Below are positions 16,702-25,684 of a DNA stretch of 64,000 nucleotides, piece after piece. A program made the position numbers and the translations under genes. The notes under the pieces are model-generated. The model saw nothing but the letters and a program-made list of their open reading frames with translations. It was not told the origin of the DNA and searched no databases. Source of the DNA: Pseudomonas sp. P5_109 (GTDB taxonomy: Bacteria > Pseudomonadota > Gammaproteobacteria > Pseudomonadales > Pseudomonadaceae); assembly GCF_034009455.1 (NCBI RefSeq), contig NZ_CP125380.1, forward strand, positions 4,787,501 through 4,851,500, read 5' to 3'. The first letter of the stretch is position 1, and every line of letters starts with the position of its first letter.

Positions 16702-16717
16702 TAGTCCGAACGGGTGA
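16702..16717. promoter_or_regulatory. Candidate steroid-regulon operator, site F
   Basis: Read toward the operon the site is TCACCC-GTTC-GGACTA, two mismatches in the left arm, 101 nt before ATG 16600. It is the weakest member by spacing and match, but it lies in the only promoter region of the seven-gene operon. Confidence 0.4.
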
Positions 16718-16750
16718 TGTGCTGGCGCCTGTGTTCGCCGGCGAAGCCGA

Positions 16751-18160
16751 TCAGCGGCAGTCTCCGCCCATGCGCACCAGCAGCGCTGAACGGTGCGGCT
16801 TGAGGTACGGGTTGACTTCACCGACCTGGCACGACGCCAGGTTTTGCAGTTCCGGTGCGAGGGGTTCTTGCACAAACAGCAACCCCGCCGGACGGGACTC
16901 TGATTGCAACTGCGCCACCGTCAGCGGCGCCACCGGCCGGCCCATGTAGTAGACCAGGCGGATATCCGGCTCACCGAGGGTATAAGCCTTCTGCCCCGGC
17001 TGCCCATCGGCCAGCGTGGCCACCTGCTCAAGACCACCGAACCGGTGCGACAAAACCCGTGCTTCGACGAACATGTAGAACACCACGAACCCGGCCAGCA
17101 TCACGTAGGGCACAACGGCCAGGACCGTGCGCCAGCGCCCCTTCAGATCATCGAGCAGCGCCGACCAGTGCATCGCCAGCAGTAACGCCAAGGACGGATA
17201 AACCGGCAACAGGTACTTGCCATGCTTTTCAGTGAACAGGGAAAACACCAGCAGCGGCAACAGGCTGCAGCACAGCAACATGCCGGCCTCGCGGCGCGAG
17301 CGGATCATTGCCCAGAACTTGCGTGGCTGCACAAACACGATCAGCCAGAACGGGAAGAAATCACCGGCCAGGTACAGCAGGTAGGCGTACCAGGCCTCGG
17401 CGCCCTGCCCGTCGATCTTCTTCACGATGTCTTCGCTGATGATCGAGGCCCAGATGCCCCAGCCCTGACTCATCGACACCGCCACGTACCAGGAACTGCC
17501 CAGCACTACGGCGATCAGCCAGCCCCAACCGTCGCACAGGTAAGCCTTGGCCCGGGCGTCGCGGTAGATCAGGGCATAGGCCAGGATCGGTGCCGTCACC
17601 CACAACAGGCAAACAGGTCCTTTGGTCAGCAGGGCGCAGCCTAAAAGTACGTAGCTCAGCCGACTCCACAAAGCCCGGCCTTGCAGGAAAATGAACTGCC
17701 AGGCCGCCAGCAGTGCGCCGAAGCACAGCAGGGTCAACAGCATCTCGATTTCCGAGCGCCGTGCGAACAGGCTGAAGGCACCGTTTGCGGCCAGGAACAC
17801 CACGGCGAACAAACCGACCTGCCGCCCCGCCTGCCGAACGCCGTACAGATAGGTGCCAACGCAGCACAAGGCGGCAGCCAGCGCCGAAGGCAGGCGCACG
17901 CTCCACTCGGACAAGCTGCCCAGCACCGCGGTCGAAACCAGGCCGGCCCAATAGAAAAACGGCGGCTTGGACAAGTACAAGTCGCCGTTCATATAAGGCA
18001 GCAGCCAACTCCCTGCCTCGCGCATTTCGCGCACGGTCACGGCGCGGCGGGCCTCGTTGACACTGAGGAATGGCACGCTGCCCAGTCCCCAGAAAAACAG
18101 CAACGCAACCGCGATAACCACGAGCAACGTAATATTTCGGGTCGATAACGATCCGCGCAT
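16751..18160 (-). CDS. Glycosyltransferase family 39 (ArnT-like) membrane protein
   Basis: A 469-residue polytopic membrane protein. After the first membrane helix, NEARRAVTVREM and YLSKPPFFYW match the ArnT/PMT-type first periplasmic loop with its acidic residue. About ten hydrophobic segments follow. Such enzymes move sugars from undecaprenyl phosphate to lipid A or other acceptors. It is the last of three tightly linked genes (3-nt gap to the LABNT protein). It is somewhat shorter than ArnT proper (about 550 aa), so another acceptor is possible. Confidence 0.83.
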   Translation of the reverse strand: MRGSLSTRNITLLVVIAVALLFFWGLGSVPFLSVNEARRAVTVREMREAGSWLLPYMNGDLYLSKPPFFYWAGLVSTAVLGSLSEWSVRLPSALAAALCCVGTYLYGVRQAGRQVGLFAVVFLAANGAFSLFARRSEIEMLLTLLCFGALLAAWQFIFLQGRALWSRLSYVLLGCALLTKGPVCLLWVTAPILAYALIYRDARAKAYLCDGWGWLIAVVLGSSWYVAVSMSQGWGIWASIISEDIVKKIDGQGAEAWYAYLLYLAGDFFPFWLIVFVQPRKFWAMIRSRREAGMLLCCSLLPLLVFSLFTEKHGKYLLPVYPSLALLLAMHWSALLDDLKGRWRTVLAVVPYVMLAGFVVFYMFVEARVLSHRFGGLEQVATLADGQPGQKAYTLGEPDIRLVYYMGRPVAPLTVAQLQSESRPAGLLFVQEPLAPELQNLASCQVGEVNPYLKPHRSALLVRMGGDCR

Positions 18161-18163
18161 GAC

Positions 18164-18442
18164 CTACTCCTTCAGGCTTTTGCTTTTGGCGATCAACTGC
18201 AGGTTGCGAAAATAGACCAGGGAGCCAAAGGCCTGCCCGGCGATGAACACAGGATCTTCGCGGTAAATGGCGTAGGCCAGCAGCAAGGTGCTGCCGACGA
18301 TGCTCAGGTACCAGAAGCTCACCGGGATTACGCTGCGTTTCTTGTACTCGCTGTACAGCCACTGCAAGACGAAACGCCCGGTGAAGGCGATCTGGCCGAC
18401 AAAACCGACGATCAGCCACAAGGCTTCGCGGGAGAGATTCAT
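18164..18442 (-). CDS. Lipid-A-disaccharide synthase N-terminal-like (LABNT) membrane protein
   Basis: A 92-residue protein with three hydrophobic segments. The text GQIAFTGRFVLQWLYSE, KKRSVIPVSFWYLS and YFRNLQL is typical of the LABNT domain. It overlaps the upstream GT2 gene by 4 nt (ATGA), so it starts at 18442 rather than further upstream. Partners of GT2 and GT39 enzymes in this arrangement probably help move or hold the polyprenyl-sugar donor; the exact role is not established. Confidence 0.85.
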   Translation of the reverse strand: MNLSREALWLIVGFVGQIAFTGRFVLQWLYSEYKKRSVIPVSFWYLSIVGSTLLLAYAIYREDPVFIAGQAFGSLVYFRNLQLIAKSKSLKE

Positions 18443-19179
18443 CCTTCGATCTCCTGGGCAATGGTGTTCAGGCGCGTGCGCTTGATCAGCCACCAGACAC
18501 CGAACAAATCGAGAATGCCGACCAGCGCGCGGTCGAGGTTGCCGTACTTCGACACCCCGGCCGTACGTGGCCGGTGGTTGACCGGGTGGACGATCATGCG
18601 CCCGTTATGGCGCTGGATCAGCGCCGGAATGTAGCGATGCATGTGATCGAAATACGGCAGGCGCAAGAACGCCGCGCGCTCGATCAGCTTCAGGCCGCAA
18701 CCGGTGTCCGGGGTGGCGTCCTTGAGCAAGCGCCGACGCAGGTTGTTGGCGAACCGCGAGGCGTAGCGTTTGCTCGCGGTGTCGCGGCGATTGACCCGGT
18801 GCCCGGCGACCAGTTGCACATCGACCTTGCCCGGTTCGCCGCGCACCAGCGCGAGCATGCCGGGGATGTCCGCCGGGTCGTTCTGGCCGTCGCCATCGAG
18901 GGTCGCCAGCCACTGCCCACGGGCTTCACGGGCGGCGTGGTACAGCGAAGTGCTCTGCCCCAGCGAACGTTCGTGATGGAGGATGCGCAGGGTGTTCAAG
19001 CCGTTTTGGCGAATCTGCCGCAGTTCATGCAGGGTCGCGTCGGTGCTGCCATCGTCGACCACGATGATTTCGTACGACTCAGCGGCCAGCGCCACACTTA
19101 TTTCTTCAAGCAATGGCTTGAGGTTGTTCGCTTCGTTCTTGGCGGGAATCAGTACGGATACAAAAATGTCTTGGTTCAT
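18439..19179 (-). CDS. Glycosyltransferase family 2, dolichol-phosphate mannosyltransferase-like
   Basis: A 246-residue GT-A fold protein. Motifs are VLIPAKNEANNL, VVDDGSTD and TLDGDGQNDP, containing the nucleotide-sugar and metal-binding Asp residues. It lacks the C-terminal membrane helices of ArnC-like enzymes. Likely forms polyprenyl-phosphate sugar for the GT39 enzyme two genes downstream. First gene of the operon; the upstream gap to yceH is divergent. Confidence 0.86.
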   Translation of the reverse strand: MNQDIFVSVLIPAKNEANNLKPLLEEISVALAAESYEIIVVDDGSTDATLHELRQIRQNGLNTLRILHHERSLGQSTSLYHAAREARGQWLATLDGDGQNDPADIPGMLALVRGEPGKVDVQLVAGHRVNRRDTASKRYASRFANNLRRRLLKDATPDTGCGLKLIERAAFLRLPYFDHMHRYIPALIQRHNGRMIVHPVNHRPRTAGVSKYGNLDRALVGILDLFGVWWLIKRTRLNTIAQEIEG

Positions 19180-19478
19180 GGAGTCTCTCGCCTTTATTGG
19201 ATTTCTTTTATCAGAGGCGAATGAAGGTGTAGTACACCGGCCGACTCGATGCAGGGTTCAGCTTTTCAGGGCGCTGGTGCCAACGAAATTCAGTCAATAC
19301 AGCCGCGCTCGCGCGGCACGCATACGGTGCCCGGCCAATTGTAAAAATGGCGTTAACATTTCATGCGCTTTTTGTCCTTTCGCGCGGTGGAGCAACGAAT
19401 TCGGTTGCCATTGGCGCCTGCCAATCTAAAGTGCATCCACGCGAGAGAAAATCATGAACCGGGTAAGGACGCACAACC
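19180..19478. other. Divergent intergenic region, GT2 operon / yceH
   Basis: These 299 bp hold the two divergent promoters. An AT-rich tract and a GCGTTAACATTT stretch near 19350 lie on the yceH side. No gene or repeat arm is seen. Confidence 0.6.
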
Positions 19479-20123
19479 ATGAGCACTGAACAAGAGACGA
19501 CCTTCGACGAGCCGCGGCTCAACAGTACGGAAATCCGCATTCTGGGTTCGTTGATCGAGAAAAAGGCCACCAGCCCGGAAACCTATCCCCTGACCCTCAA
19601 TGCCCTGGTGATTGCCTGCAACCAGAAAACCAGCCGCGAACCTGTGATGAACCTGACGCCGGGCCAGGTCGGCCAGAGCCTGCGCGCGCTCGAAGGACGC
19701 GGCTTCACCAGGCTGGTGATGGGCAGCCGTGCCGACCGCTGGGAACACAAGGTCGACAAGGCCCTGGAACTGGTGCCGGCGCAGGTGATCCTGACCGGGC
19801 TGATGTTTTTGCGCGGCCCGCAGACCGTCAATGAACTGCTGACCCGCAGCGGCCGCATGCATGAGTTCGAAGACGCCGAACAGGTCGTGCATCAACTCGA
19901 ACGCCTGATTGCCCGGGGCCTGGCGGTGCTGATTCCACGTCAGGCCGGCCAGCGCGAAGACCGCTATACCCACGCCTTGGGCGACCCGGCGGATATCGAA
20001 GCGATCATGGCCGCGCGGCAAAACCCGTCCGAACGCGGTAGCAGTGGGGTTTCGGTTGAACGCATCGAAGAGCTGGAAGCACGGATTGCGGCGCTGGAAG
20101 AAAGGCTGGCTCGGCTGGAATAG
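19479..20123 (+). CDS. yceH: YceH family protein (DUF480)
   Basis: A 214-residue protein with the diagnostic N-terminus [20 protein letters not shown] followed by [24 protein letters not shown] text (here SREP). It has two winged-helix-like halves and ends in a short coiled coil ([21 protein letters not shown]). Function is unknown in general. It is a single gene flanked by a REP element. Confidence 0.93.
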   Translation: MSTEQETTFDEPRLNSTEIRILGSLIEKKATSPETYPLTLNALVIACNQKTSREPVMNLTPGQVGQSLRALEGRGFTRLVMGSRADRWEHKVDKALELVPAQVILTGLMFLRGPQTVNELLTRSGRMHEFEDAEQVVHQLERLIARGLAVLIPRQAGQREDRYTHALGDPADIEAIMAARQNPSERGSSGVSVERIEELEARIAALEERLARLE

Positions 20124-20165
20124 CCTGGATGTTTGCCTGGCACAAAACCTGTAGGCGCGAGCTTA

Positions 20166-20258
20166 TGTGGCGAGGGGGCTTGCCCCCGTTGGGTCGCGAA
20201 GCGGCCCCAAAAAATGGGACTGCTGCGCAGTCCAACGGGGGCAAGCCCCCTCGCCACA
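20166..20258. repeat. REP pair, TGTGGCGAGGGGGC family
   Basis: The arms are TGTGGCGAGGGGGCTTGCCC and its complement ending CTCGCCACA. A half arm TGTAGGCGCGAGCTTA of another family abuts the left end at 20150, suggesting insertion into an older element. Confidence 0.9.
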
Positions 20259-20280
20259 AAGTAACCGCCATCCTGTACCG

Positions 20281-20799
20281 CTACTCGCCGTCCCAGTAAT
20301 CCACCCCATCCTCTTGCCGGGCCACCGCAACAAAGCCTGACGCATTACCCTCGGCATCGACCTTGAAGTCATCCATCACGGCATATTTGCCGGAGTCCGG
20401 GTACTCACAGATCTCCGGCGATTTCTGGGTGCTGACGGCCAGGTAGCGCAACTCGCCGTTGCTGGTATTGATGATCTGATGGGCCTTTTCAGGCCCGCCC
20501 GGTGGACAGGCGATCACATCACCGGCGCGGATTGGAAAGCGTTCGGCCCCCAGGCGAACCTCCCCTTCCCCGGCCACGACGTAGAACATTTCCTCATTGA
20601 CCCGATGGCTGTGAAACGGGCTGCCACGCATGCCCGGCTCCAGCACATACAGGCGATAACCCAGCTTTTGCGCCCCCAGTTGCTGACCGACACGGGCCAG
20701 GCGCTGCTGATAGCGACCGGCGGTTTCACCGGTCGGCGCAAACGCTTCGGGCAGCGGTTCAAGCTCGACCGAGTTCAAATTGAGAATGGGGGGATGCAT
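20281..20799 (-). CDS. Cupin domain protein
   Basis: A 172-residue protein with one beta-barrel cupin. Motif 1 is GSPFHSHRVNEEMFYVVAGEGEVRL and motif 2 follows GDVIACPPGGPEKAHQIIN (partial quotes), with His and Glu metal ligands. AGGAGG lies 5 nt before ATG 20799; the in-frame GTG two codons upstream abuts that site. It follows the shikimate dehydrogenase-like gene by 9 nt and is probably co-transcribed. The substrate is unknown. Confidence 0.85.
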   Translation of the reverse strand: MHPPILNLNSVELEPLPEAFAPTGETAGRYQQRLARVGQQLGAQKLGYRLYVLEPGMRGSPFHSHRVNEEMFYVVAGEGEVRLGAERFPIRAGDVIACPPGGPEKAHQIINTSNGELRYLAVSTQKSPEICEYPDSGKYAVMDDFKVDAEGNASGFVAVARQEDGVDYWDGE

Positions 20800-20808
20800 G
20801 GCCACCTC

Positions 20809-21627
20809 CTAGCTGCGGGCAAATGCCACGGCCTTGTGGAATTGCTCATCCGTCGGCCGCACTCCGGTATAGAGCACAAATTGCTCCAGCGCCTGGATCG
20901 CGATCACTTCCAGCCCGGTGATGACCCGTTTGCCTTCGGCACGAGCACGCACGATCAATGGTGTTTCCGAGGGAATCGCCACCACATCGAACACAGTTTG
21001 CGCTTTTTCGATCACGTCAGGCGCAAAGGCCAGTTGCTCTGCCTCCGGCCCTCCCGTCATGCCGATCGGCGTGACGTTGACCAGCATCTGCGGGCGACGA
21101 CTCCCCAGCTCCAGCTGCCACTCATACCCCAATGACTGCGCCAGCGCCTGCCCGGCGCGCTCGTTACGGGCCACGATCAGGCCGTTTTCGTAGCCGCCAT
21201 CGCGCAAGGCGCTCGCCACGGCCTTGGCCATGCCGCCGCTGCCGCGCAGGGCAAAGGTCGAGTCCCTGGGCACCTGGTGTTTTTCCAACAACTGGGCAAC
21301 GGCGATGTAATCGGTGTTGTAGGCCTTGAGATGACCCTCGGTGTTGACGATGGTGTTGATCGATTGAATGGCGGCGGCAGAGGCGTCGAGTTCATCCACC
21401 AGGGCAATGCAGGCTTCCTTGAACGGCATCGACACGCCACAGCCACGAATCCGCAGGGCGCGAATGCCGGCAACGGCGCCCGTCAGGTCCTGGCTGGCAA
21501 AGGCCTTGTAGTAAAAATTCAGGCCCAGTTGTTCATACAGATGATTGTGAAAACGCAGACCAAAGTTCCCGGGACGCCCTGAGAGGGACATGCACAGTTG
21601 GGTGTCTTTGTTGGGGTTCATCTGCAT
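20809..21627 (-). CDS. Shikimate dehydrogenase-like protein, SdhL type
   Basis: A 272-residue AroE-superfamily protein. The N-terminus DTQLCMSLSGRPGNFGLRFH lacks the usual SxSP shikimate motif form and matches the SdhL (HI0607) branch. VSMPFKE holds the catalytic Lys, NTDYIA the Asp, and GSGGMAKAV the NADP loop. SdhL proteins have low shikimate activity and unclear roles. AGGAG lies 7 nt before the ATG. It is paired with a cupin gene. Confidence 0.85.
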   Translation of the reverse strand: MQMNPNKDTQLCMSLSGRPGNFGLRFHNHLYEQLGLNFYYKAFASQDLTGAVAGIRALRIRGCGVSMPFKEACIALVDELDASAAAIQSINTIVNTEGHLKAYNTDYIAVAQLLEKHQVPRDSTFALRGSGGMAKAVASALRDGGYENGLIVARNERAGQALAQSLGYEWQLELGSRRPQMLVNVTPIGMTGGPEAEQLAFAPDVIEKAQTVFDVVAIPSETPLIVRARAEGKRVITGLEVIAIQALEQFVLYTGVRPTDEQFHKAVAFARS

Positions 21628-21873
21628 GGGAAAGCTCCTTCAAATGCACTTTTCGGATGGACGGGATTAGCCCTCCATCGGGTTCTGATCGATCATATAA
21701 GCCTGATTACATGGGCTTACACAGGTCGGTAAGAAAGTCGGTACAGACCTTACACAAAATTTACCCAACGGCCGTGCCGATTTTCAAAAAAACGCTGTCT
21801 TAGAAGTATCCCCGCGACAATCCCTGGGTCTATCGCAGACACAGGCGCCGGGTTGAAGAACCGAGGAACTATC

Positions 21874-22239
21874 ATGATCCGTAAAATCCCCACAGTAGCC
21901 TTGCTGATCGGCGCCCTCGCTATCGCAGGACAGGCGCAAGCCCATGGTGGTGGTAATTACTGGCAGGGCCCAGCGGTGTTTGGCGCAATCGTCGGTACTG
22001 CCATTGTTGGCTCGGCTCTGATCAACGCCAACCGCCCGGTCTATGTCGCGCCGCAACCGGTCTACGCAGCACCGCCTCCGGTTTATTACGCACCACCGCC
22101 GCCGGTCTACTACCAGCCGGCCCCGGTCTACGTGCAACAACCGATCTACTACCGCCCGGCGCCGGTGTACTACGGACCACCCCGTGGCTACTACGGTCCG
22201 CCGCGCGGCTACTACGGCCCTCACTACGGCCGCTGGTAA
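21874..22239 (+). CDS. Secreted Pro/Val/Tyr-rich low-complexity protein
   Basis: A 121-residue protein. A signal peptide (MIRKIPTVALLIGALAIAGQ, cut near QAQA-HGG) is followed by one hydrophobic glycine-rich segment (FGAIVGTAIVGSALI). The tail is built of PVYVAPQ / PVYYAPPP / GPPRGYY repeats to the end. Such proteins are common in Pseudomonas and resemble outer-surface or wall-associated Tyr/Pro-rich tails; the function is unknown. A strong terminator follows, so it is monocistronic. Confidence 0.8.
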   Translation: MIRKIPTVALLIGALAIAGQAQAHGGGNYWQGPAVFGAIVGTAIVGSALINANRPVYVAPQPVYAAPPPVYYAPPPPVYYQPAPVYVQQPIYYRPAPVYYGPPRGYYGPPRGYYGPHYGRW

Positions 22240-22249
22240 GAACTCATAT

Positions 22250-22278
22250 AGCCCCGCTGATACAGCGGGGCTTTTTTT
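22250..22278 (+). terminator. Intrinsic terminator
   Basis: The stem GCCCCGCT / AGCGGGGC with loop GATAC is followed by seven T, 12 nt after the PVY-rich protein stop. Confidence 0.95.
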
Positions 22279-22313
22279 CGGGCTTTCATTGGTTCAAAGG
22301 CCACGCAATCTCC

Positions 22314-22413
22314 TGTAGGAGCCGGCTTGCTGGCGATGGTCGTTAACGATAACGCGTGTGATCCAGATAAACGCGGTGTGTTTGAGTCCCTCGCCAGCAA
22401 GCCGGCTCCTACA
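22314..22413. repeat. REPIN-type inverted pair
   Basis: The arms are TGTAGGAGCCGGCTTGCTGG and its complement; the spacer holds GTCGTTAACGATAACGCG. The rest of the 394-bp gap up to 22633 appears to be promoter DNA only. Confidence 0.92.
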
Positions 22414-22633
22414 GGGTTTGCCTGAAGAATGTTTTTTTATGCCGTCTGTCGGTACAGGTCTGGATAAATCTCGCCAAGGTCGCTATCGGGACAGTGCGCG
22501 TGGCGAAAATTGGCAAGATGGACTCGACCGGTTTTCTGCCGTGCGGCATTAAACGGTCATATTTTTGTCATGACAGTTGCGCAAGCTCGCTGCTGTCCGT
22601 CGAAAACAGGTTGATAACAACAAGGACGACCAC

Positions 22634-22828
22634 ATGCCAACGCAGAACCCGCACCGCATCGTCGGTCTGTGCACCTCCAGCAAGGTCTACAACGCACTGA
22701 CCGAACTCAAGCACCTGGAAGGTCATCGCAGCGCCAAGTTTCTCTCGCTGCTGACGCAAAGCCTGGTGCGCAAGGGCCTGCTCAACGAGCAGGAAGTGGT
22801 TCATATGCTCGATCAGGTGGTCAGCTGA
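22634..22828 (+). CDS. Small hypothetical protein
   Basis: Sixty-four residues (MPTQNPHRIVGLCTSSKVYN...), mostly helical by composition, with AAGGA before the ATG. No known domain recognised. The text KVYNALTELKHLEGHRSAKF suggests a compact helical regulator or adaptor, but that is a guess. A longer in-frame start at 22577 is less likely. Confidence 0.6.
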   Translation: MPTQNPHRIVGLCTSSKVYNALTELKHLEGHRSAKFLSLLTQSLVRKGLLNEQEVVHMLDQVVS

Positions 22829-22943
22829 CCGACCAACGGTCGTTTGCCCCCGCTGGCATCAATGACCACTATTGAGAGCGTTAATTACCCCTCACGGCAC
22901 CCGGACCTTAAAGTAGCTCCACAGATTGATGGAGGTACTTGTC

Positions 22944-23135
22944 ATGTCCAAGGTTCAGATCATGTCCGTTATCGGCAGCGCCGTCCCTGCACAGCTCAGG
23001 GAGTTGGGCATGCTTGCTTGCTGGTACCTGGTGCAGGACGGTGTGCAGATCAGCGGTCCGCTCACCTCGCTGCCCGCCGCCCAGGAACTGTCGCAACGCC
23101 TCGGCACCGGCCAGCCTGGCCGACTGAGCGCCTAA
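22944..23135 (+). CDS. Small hypothetical protein
   Basis: Sixty-three residues beginning MSKVQIMSVIGSAVPAQLRE, with GGAGG 9 nt upstream. The middle part WYLVQDGVQISGPLTSLPAA looks like a small beta-hairpin domain. It overlaps the convergent permease gene by 4 nt. Family not recognised. Confidence 0.65.
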   Translation: MSKVQIMSVIGSAVPAQLRELGMLACWYLVQDGVQISGPLTSLPAAQELSQRLGTGQPGRLSA

Positions 23136-24193
23136 GGCAGCTGCACCCGCGGTTTGGTTTCAATGAAAATGGCCCAGCTCGACATGAACAGGGCCGCGAT
23201 CAACGGCCCGATGACAAAACCGTTCAGCCCGAAAATCGCCAGGCCGCCGAGGGTCGAGACCAGGATCATGTAATCCGGCATCCTGGTGTCCTTGCCCACC
23301 AGCAATGGCCTGAGCAGGTTGTCCACCAGCCCGATCACGAACACGCCGAACAATCCCAGTACCACGCCCTGCCAGATCGCCCCGGTCAGCAGGAAAAACG
23401 CCGCCACCGGCACCCAGACTATTCCCGCCCCCACCGCCGGCAGCAGCGACAGAAACGCCATCAACACCGCCCAGAGCAATACGCTGTGGATGTCCAGAAA
23501 CCAGAACATCAGACCGCCCAGCGCGCCTTGCGTAATGGCCACCAACAGGTTGCCTTTCACCGTAGCCCGCACCACACGATTGAACTTGAGCTGCAAACGG
23601 CGTTTCTGCTGTTCCTGCAACGGCACCGCTGTGCGCACCTTGCGCGCCAGCTCCGCACCGTCGCGCAGGAAGAAGAACAGCAGGTACAGCATGATGAAAA
23701 AACTGACGACGAACTCGAAGGTGCCCTGGCCAAAAATGAACGCCTGAGCGGCCAGGTCCTGACCGCCGGTCATCGCGCTTTTGACGATTTTCTCCCGTAG
23801 CCCATTCAACTCGCCCATGCCGAAGCGATCCAGCAGGTGCTGGAAATACGGCGGCAGGCTGTGCTTGAACTGCGACACGTACCCGGCAATGTCGAGCTCG
23901 CCGCTCTCGATGCTTTTGTAGAGCGTCACACCCTCCTGAACCAGCAAGGCGCTGATGATGATCACCGGCAGAATCGCAATCACCAGGCAAATGCTCAATG
24001 TGCACAGCGACGTGAGGTTGCGTTGCCAGCCAAACTTCAGTTGCAACCGGGTTTGCAGCGGCGCAAAGAGGATGCCGAGGATCACCGCCCAGAACACCGC
24101 GCCGTAAAACGGCAGCAGGATCCAGATGAAGGCGGCGCTCACCAGCACCAGCAAAACCGTCAGCGATCTGTCTTGCAGGGTCGTTTCTTTCAT
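23132..24193 (-). CDS. AI-2E transporter family (PerM/TqsA-like) permease
   Basis: A 353-residue membrane protein with a hydrophobic pair at the N-terminus (two helices), a long amphipathic soluble segment at about 95-165, then four to five helices. Family marks are VGAGIVWVPVAAFFLL and GLVDNLLRPLLVGKDTRMPD. Members export small molecules or act in osmotic and sodium stress; AI-2 transport itself is not implied. Start MKETTLQDRS at 24193; further upstream sequence is not protein-like. Confidence 0.88.
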   Translation of the reverse strand: MKETTLQDRSLTVLLVLVSAAFIWILLPFYGAVFWAVILGILFAPLQTRLQLKFGWQRNLTSLCTLSICLVIAILPVIIISALLVQEGVTLYKSIESGELDIAGYVSQFKHSLPPYFQHLLDRFGMGELNGLREKIVKSAMTGGQDLAAQAFIFGQGTFEFVVSFFIMLYLLFFFLRDGAELARKVRTAVPLQEQQKRRLQLKFNRVVRATVKGNLLVAITQGALGGLMFWFLDIHSVLLWAVLMAFLSLLPAVGAGIVWVPVAAFFLLTGAIWQGVVLGLFGVFVIGLVDNLLRPLLVGKDTRMPDYMILVSTLGGLAIFGLNGFVIGPLIAALFMSSWAIFIETKPRVQLP

Positions 24194-24353
24194 GTCCGGT
24201 CCGTGCCAGCGAGGGCGAAAAACTTCCGCCCTGATGTTTAGTCCGCTACGGCTCGCGCGAGTGCCATGGCTTTGTTGAACAAACATGGATCCAGGTCAAT
24301 AAACCCTCGCCACCGACGATTTACCCTGTGCGGCTTTTGCGACCGACACCGCC

Positions 24354-25679
24354 ATGACCCTCTCCGTGCCAGAACTGCTCGCCCCCGCCGGCACCCTGAA
24401 AAACATGCGTTATGCCTTCGCCTACGGCGCCGATGCCGTGTACGCCGGCCAGCCGCGCTACAGCCTGCGGGTGCGCAACAACGAATTCGACCATGCCAAC
24501 CTGGCCCTCGGCATTCGCGAAGCCCAGGCCCGGGGCAAGCGCTTTTACGTGGTGGTGAACATCGCGCCGCACAACGCCAAGCTCAAGACCTTCCTCAAGG
24601 ACCTTGAACCGGTGATCGCCATGGCCCCGGATGCGCTGATCATGTCCGACCCCGGCCTGATCATGCTGGTGCGCCGGCACTACCCGCAGATGCCGATCCA
24701 TCTTTCGGTACAGGCCAATACGGTGAACTGGGCGAGTGTCGAATTCTGGCAGCAACAAGGCCTGAGCCGGATCATCCTGTCGCGGGAGTTGTCGCTGGAA
24801 GAGATTGCCGAGATTCGCGAGCAGGTGCCCGCCATGGAACTGGAAGTGTTCGTGCATGGCGCGTTGTGCATGGCCTACTCCGGGCGCTGCCTGCTGTCGG
24901 GCTACATGAACCGGCGCGATGCCAATCAGGGCAGTTGCACCAACGCTTGCCGCTGGAAATATTCGGCGCAACCGGCCATGGAAAACCAGCTCGGCGAAAT
25001 CGTCCAGTCATTCGACCCCGAGCCGACCCTGGGCATTGGTGCGCCCACCGATCAGGTGTTCCTGTTGCAGGAAGCCAATCGTCCCGACGAACAGATGCCG
25101 GCCTTCGAAGACGAACACGGCACTTACATCATGAACGCCAAGGACCTGCGCGCCGTGCAGCACGTCGAGCGCCTGACGCACATGGGCGTGCACTCGCTGA
25201 AAATCGAAGGCCGGACCAAATCGCACTTTTATTGCGCGCGAACCACCCAGGTGTATCGCCGCGCCATCGACGACGCGGTGGCGGGCCGGGCCTTCGACCG
25301 CGGCCTGATGACCGACCTGGAATCCCTCGCCCAGCGCGGCTACACCGAAGGTTTTCTGCGCCGGCATGTGCATGACGAATACCAGTACTACCAGAACGGC
25401 AGCTCGGTGTCGGAGCGGCAACAGTTTGTCGGCGAACTGACCGGCCAGCGCCGGGATCGCCTGGCCGAGGTCAAGGTGAAAAACCGCTTCGGCCTGGGCG
25501 ACCACATGGAGCTGATGACGCCCAAGGGCAACTTCCACTTCGACCTGCATCAGTTACAAAACGCCAAGGGTAAAGCGATCGAGGTTGCACCGGGGGATGG
25601 GCATACGGTGTATTTGCCGATACCGGATGCGGTGGATTTAGGTTTTGGCCTGCTAATGCGAGATATCAACATGCCGTAA
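24354..25679 (+). CDS. trhP: tRNA 5-hydroxyuridine modification protein TrhP (YegQ, peptidase U32 family)
   Basis: A 441-residue U32 family protein. N-terminal ELLAPAGTLKNMRYAFAYGA and YAGQPRYSLR are the family signature. The Cys cluster is CMAYSGRCLLS / GSCTNACRWKY. IEGRTKSHFYCA is also conserved. TrhP works in prephenate-dependent hydroxylation of tRNA wobble uridine. The length equals the usual YegQ size. It stands alone, followed by a REP pair. Confidence 0.92.
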   Translation: MTLSVPELLAPAGTLKNMRYAFAYGADAVYAGQPRYSLRVRNNEFDHANLALGIREAQARGKRFYVVVNIAPHNAKLKTFLKDLEPVIAMAPDALIMSDPGLIMLVRRHYPQMPIHLSVQANTVNWASVEFWQQQGLSRIILSRELSLEEIAEIREQVPAMELEVFVHGALCMAYSGRCLLSGYMNRRDANQGSCTNACRWKYSAQPAMENQLGEIVQSFDPEPTLGIGAPTDQVFLLQEANRPDEQMPAFEDEHGTYIMNAKDLRAVQHVERLTHMGVHSLKIEGRTKSHFYCARTTQVYRRAIDDAVAGRAFDRGLMTDLESLAQRGYTEGFLRRHVHDEYQYYQNGSSVSERQQFVGELTGQRRDRLAEVKVKNRFGLGDHMELMTPKGNFHFDLHQLQNAKGKAIEVAPGDGHTVYLPIPDAVDLGFGLLMRDINMP

Positions 25680-25684
25680 CCCCT

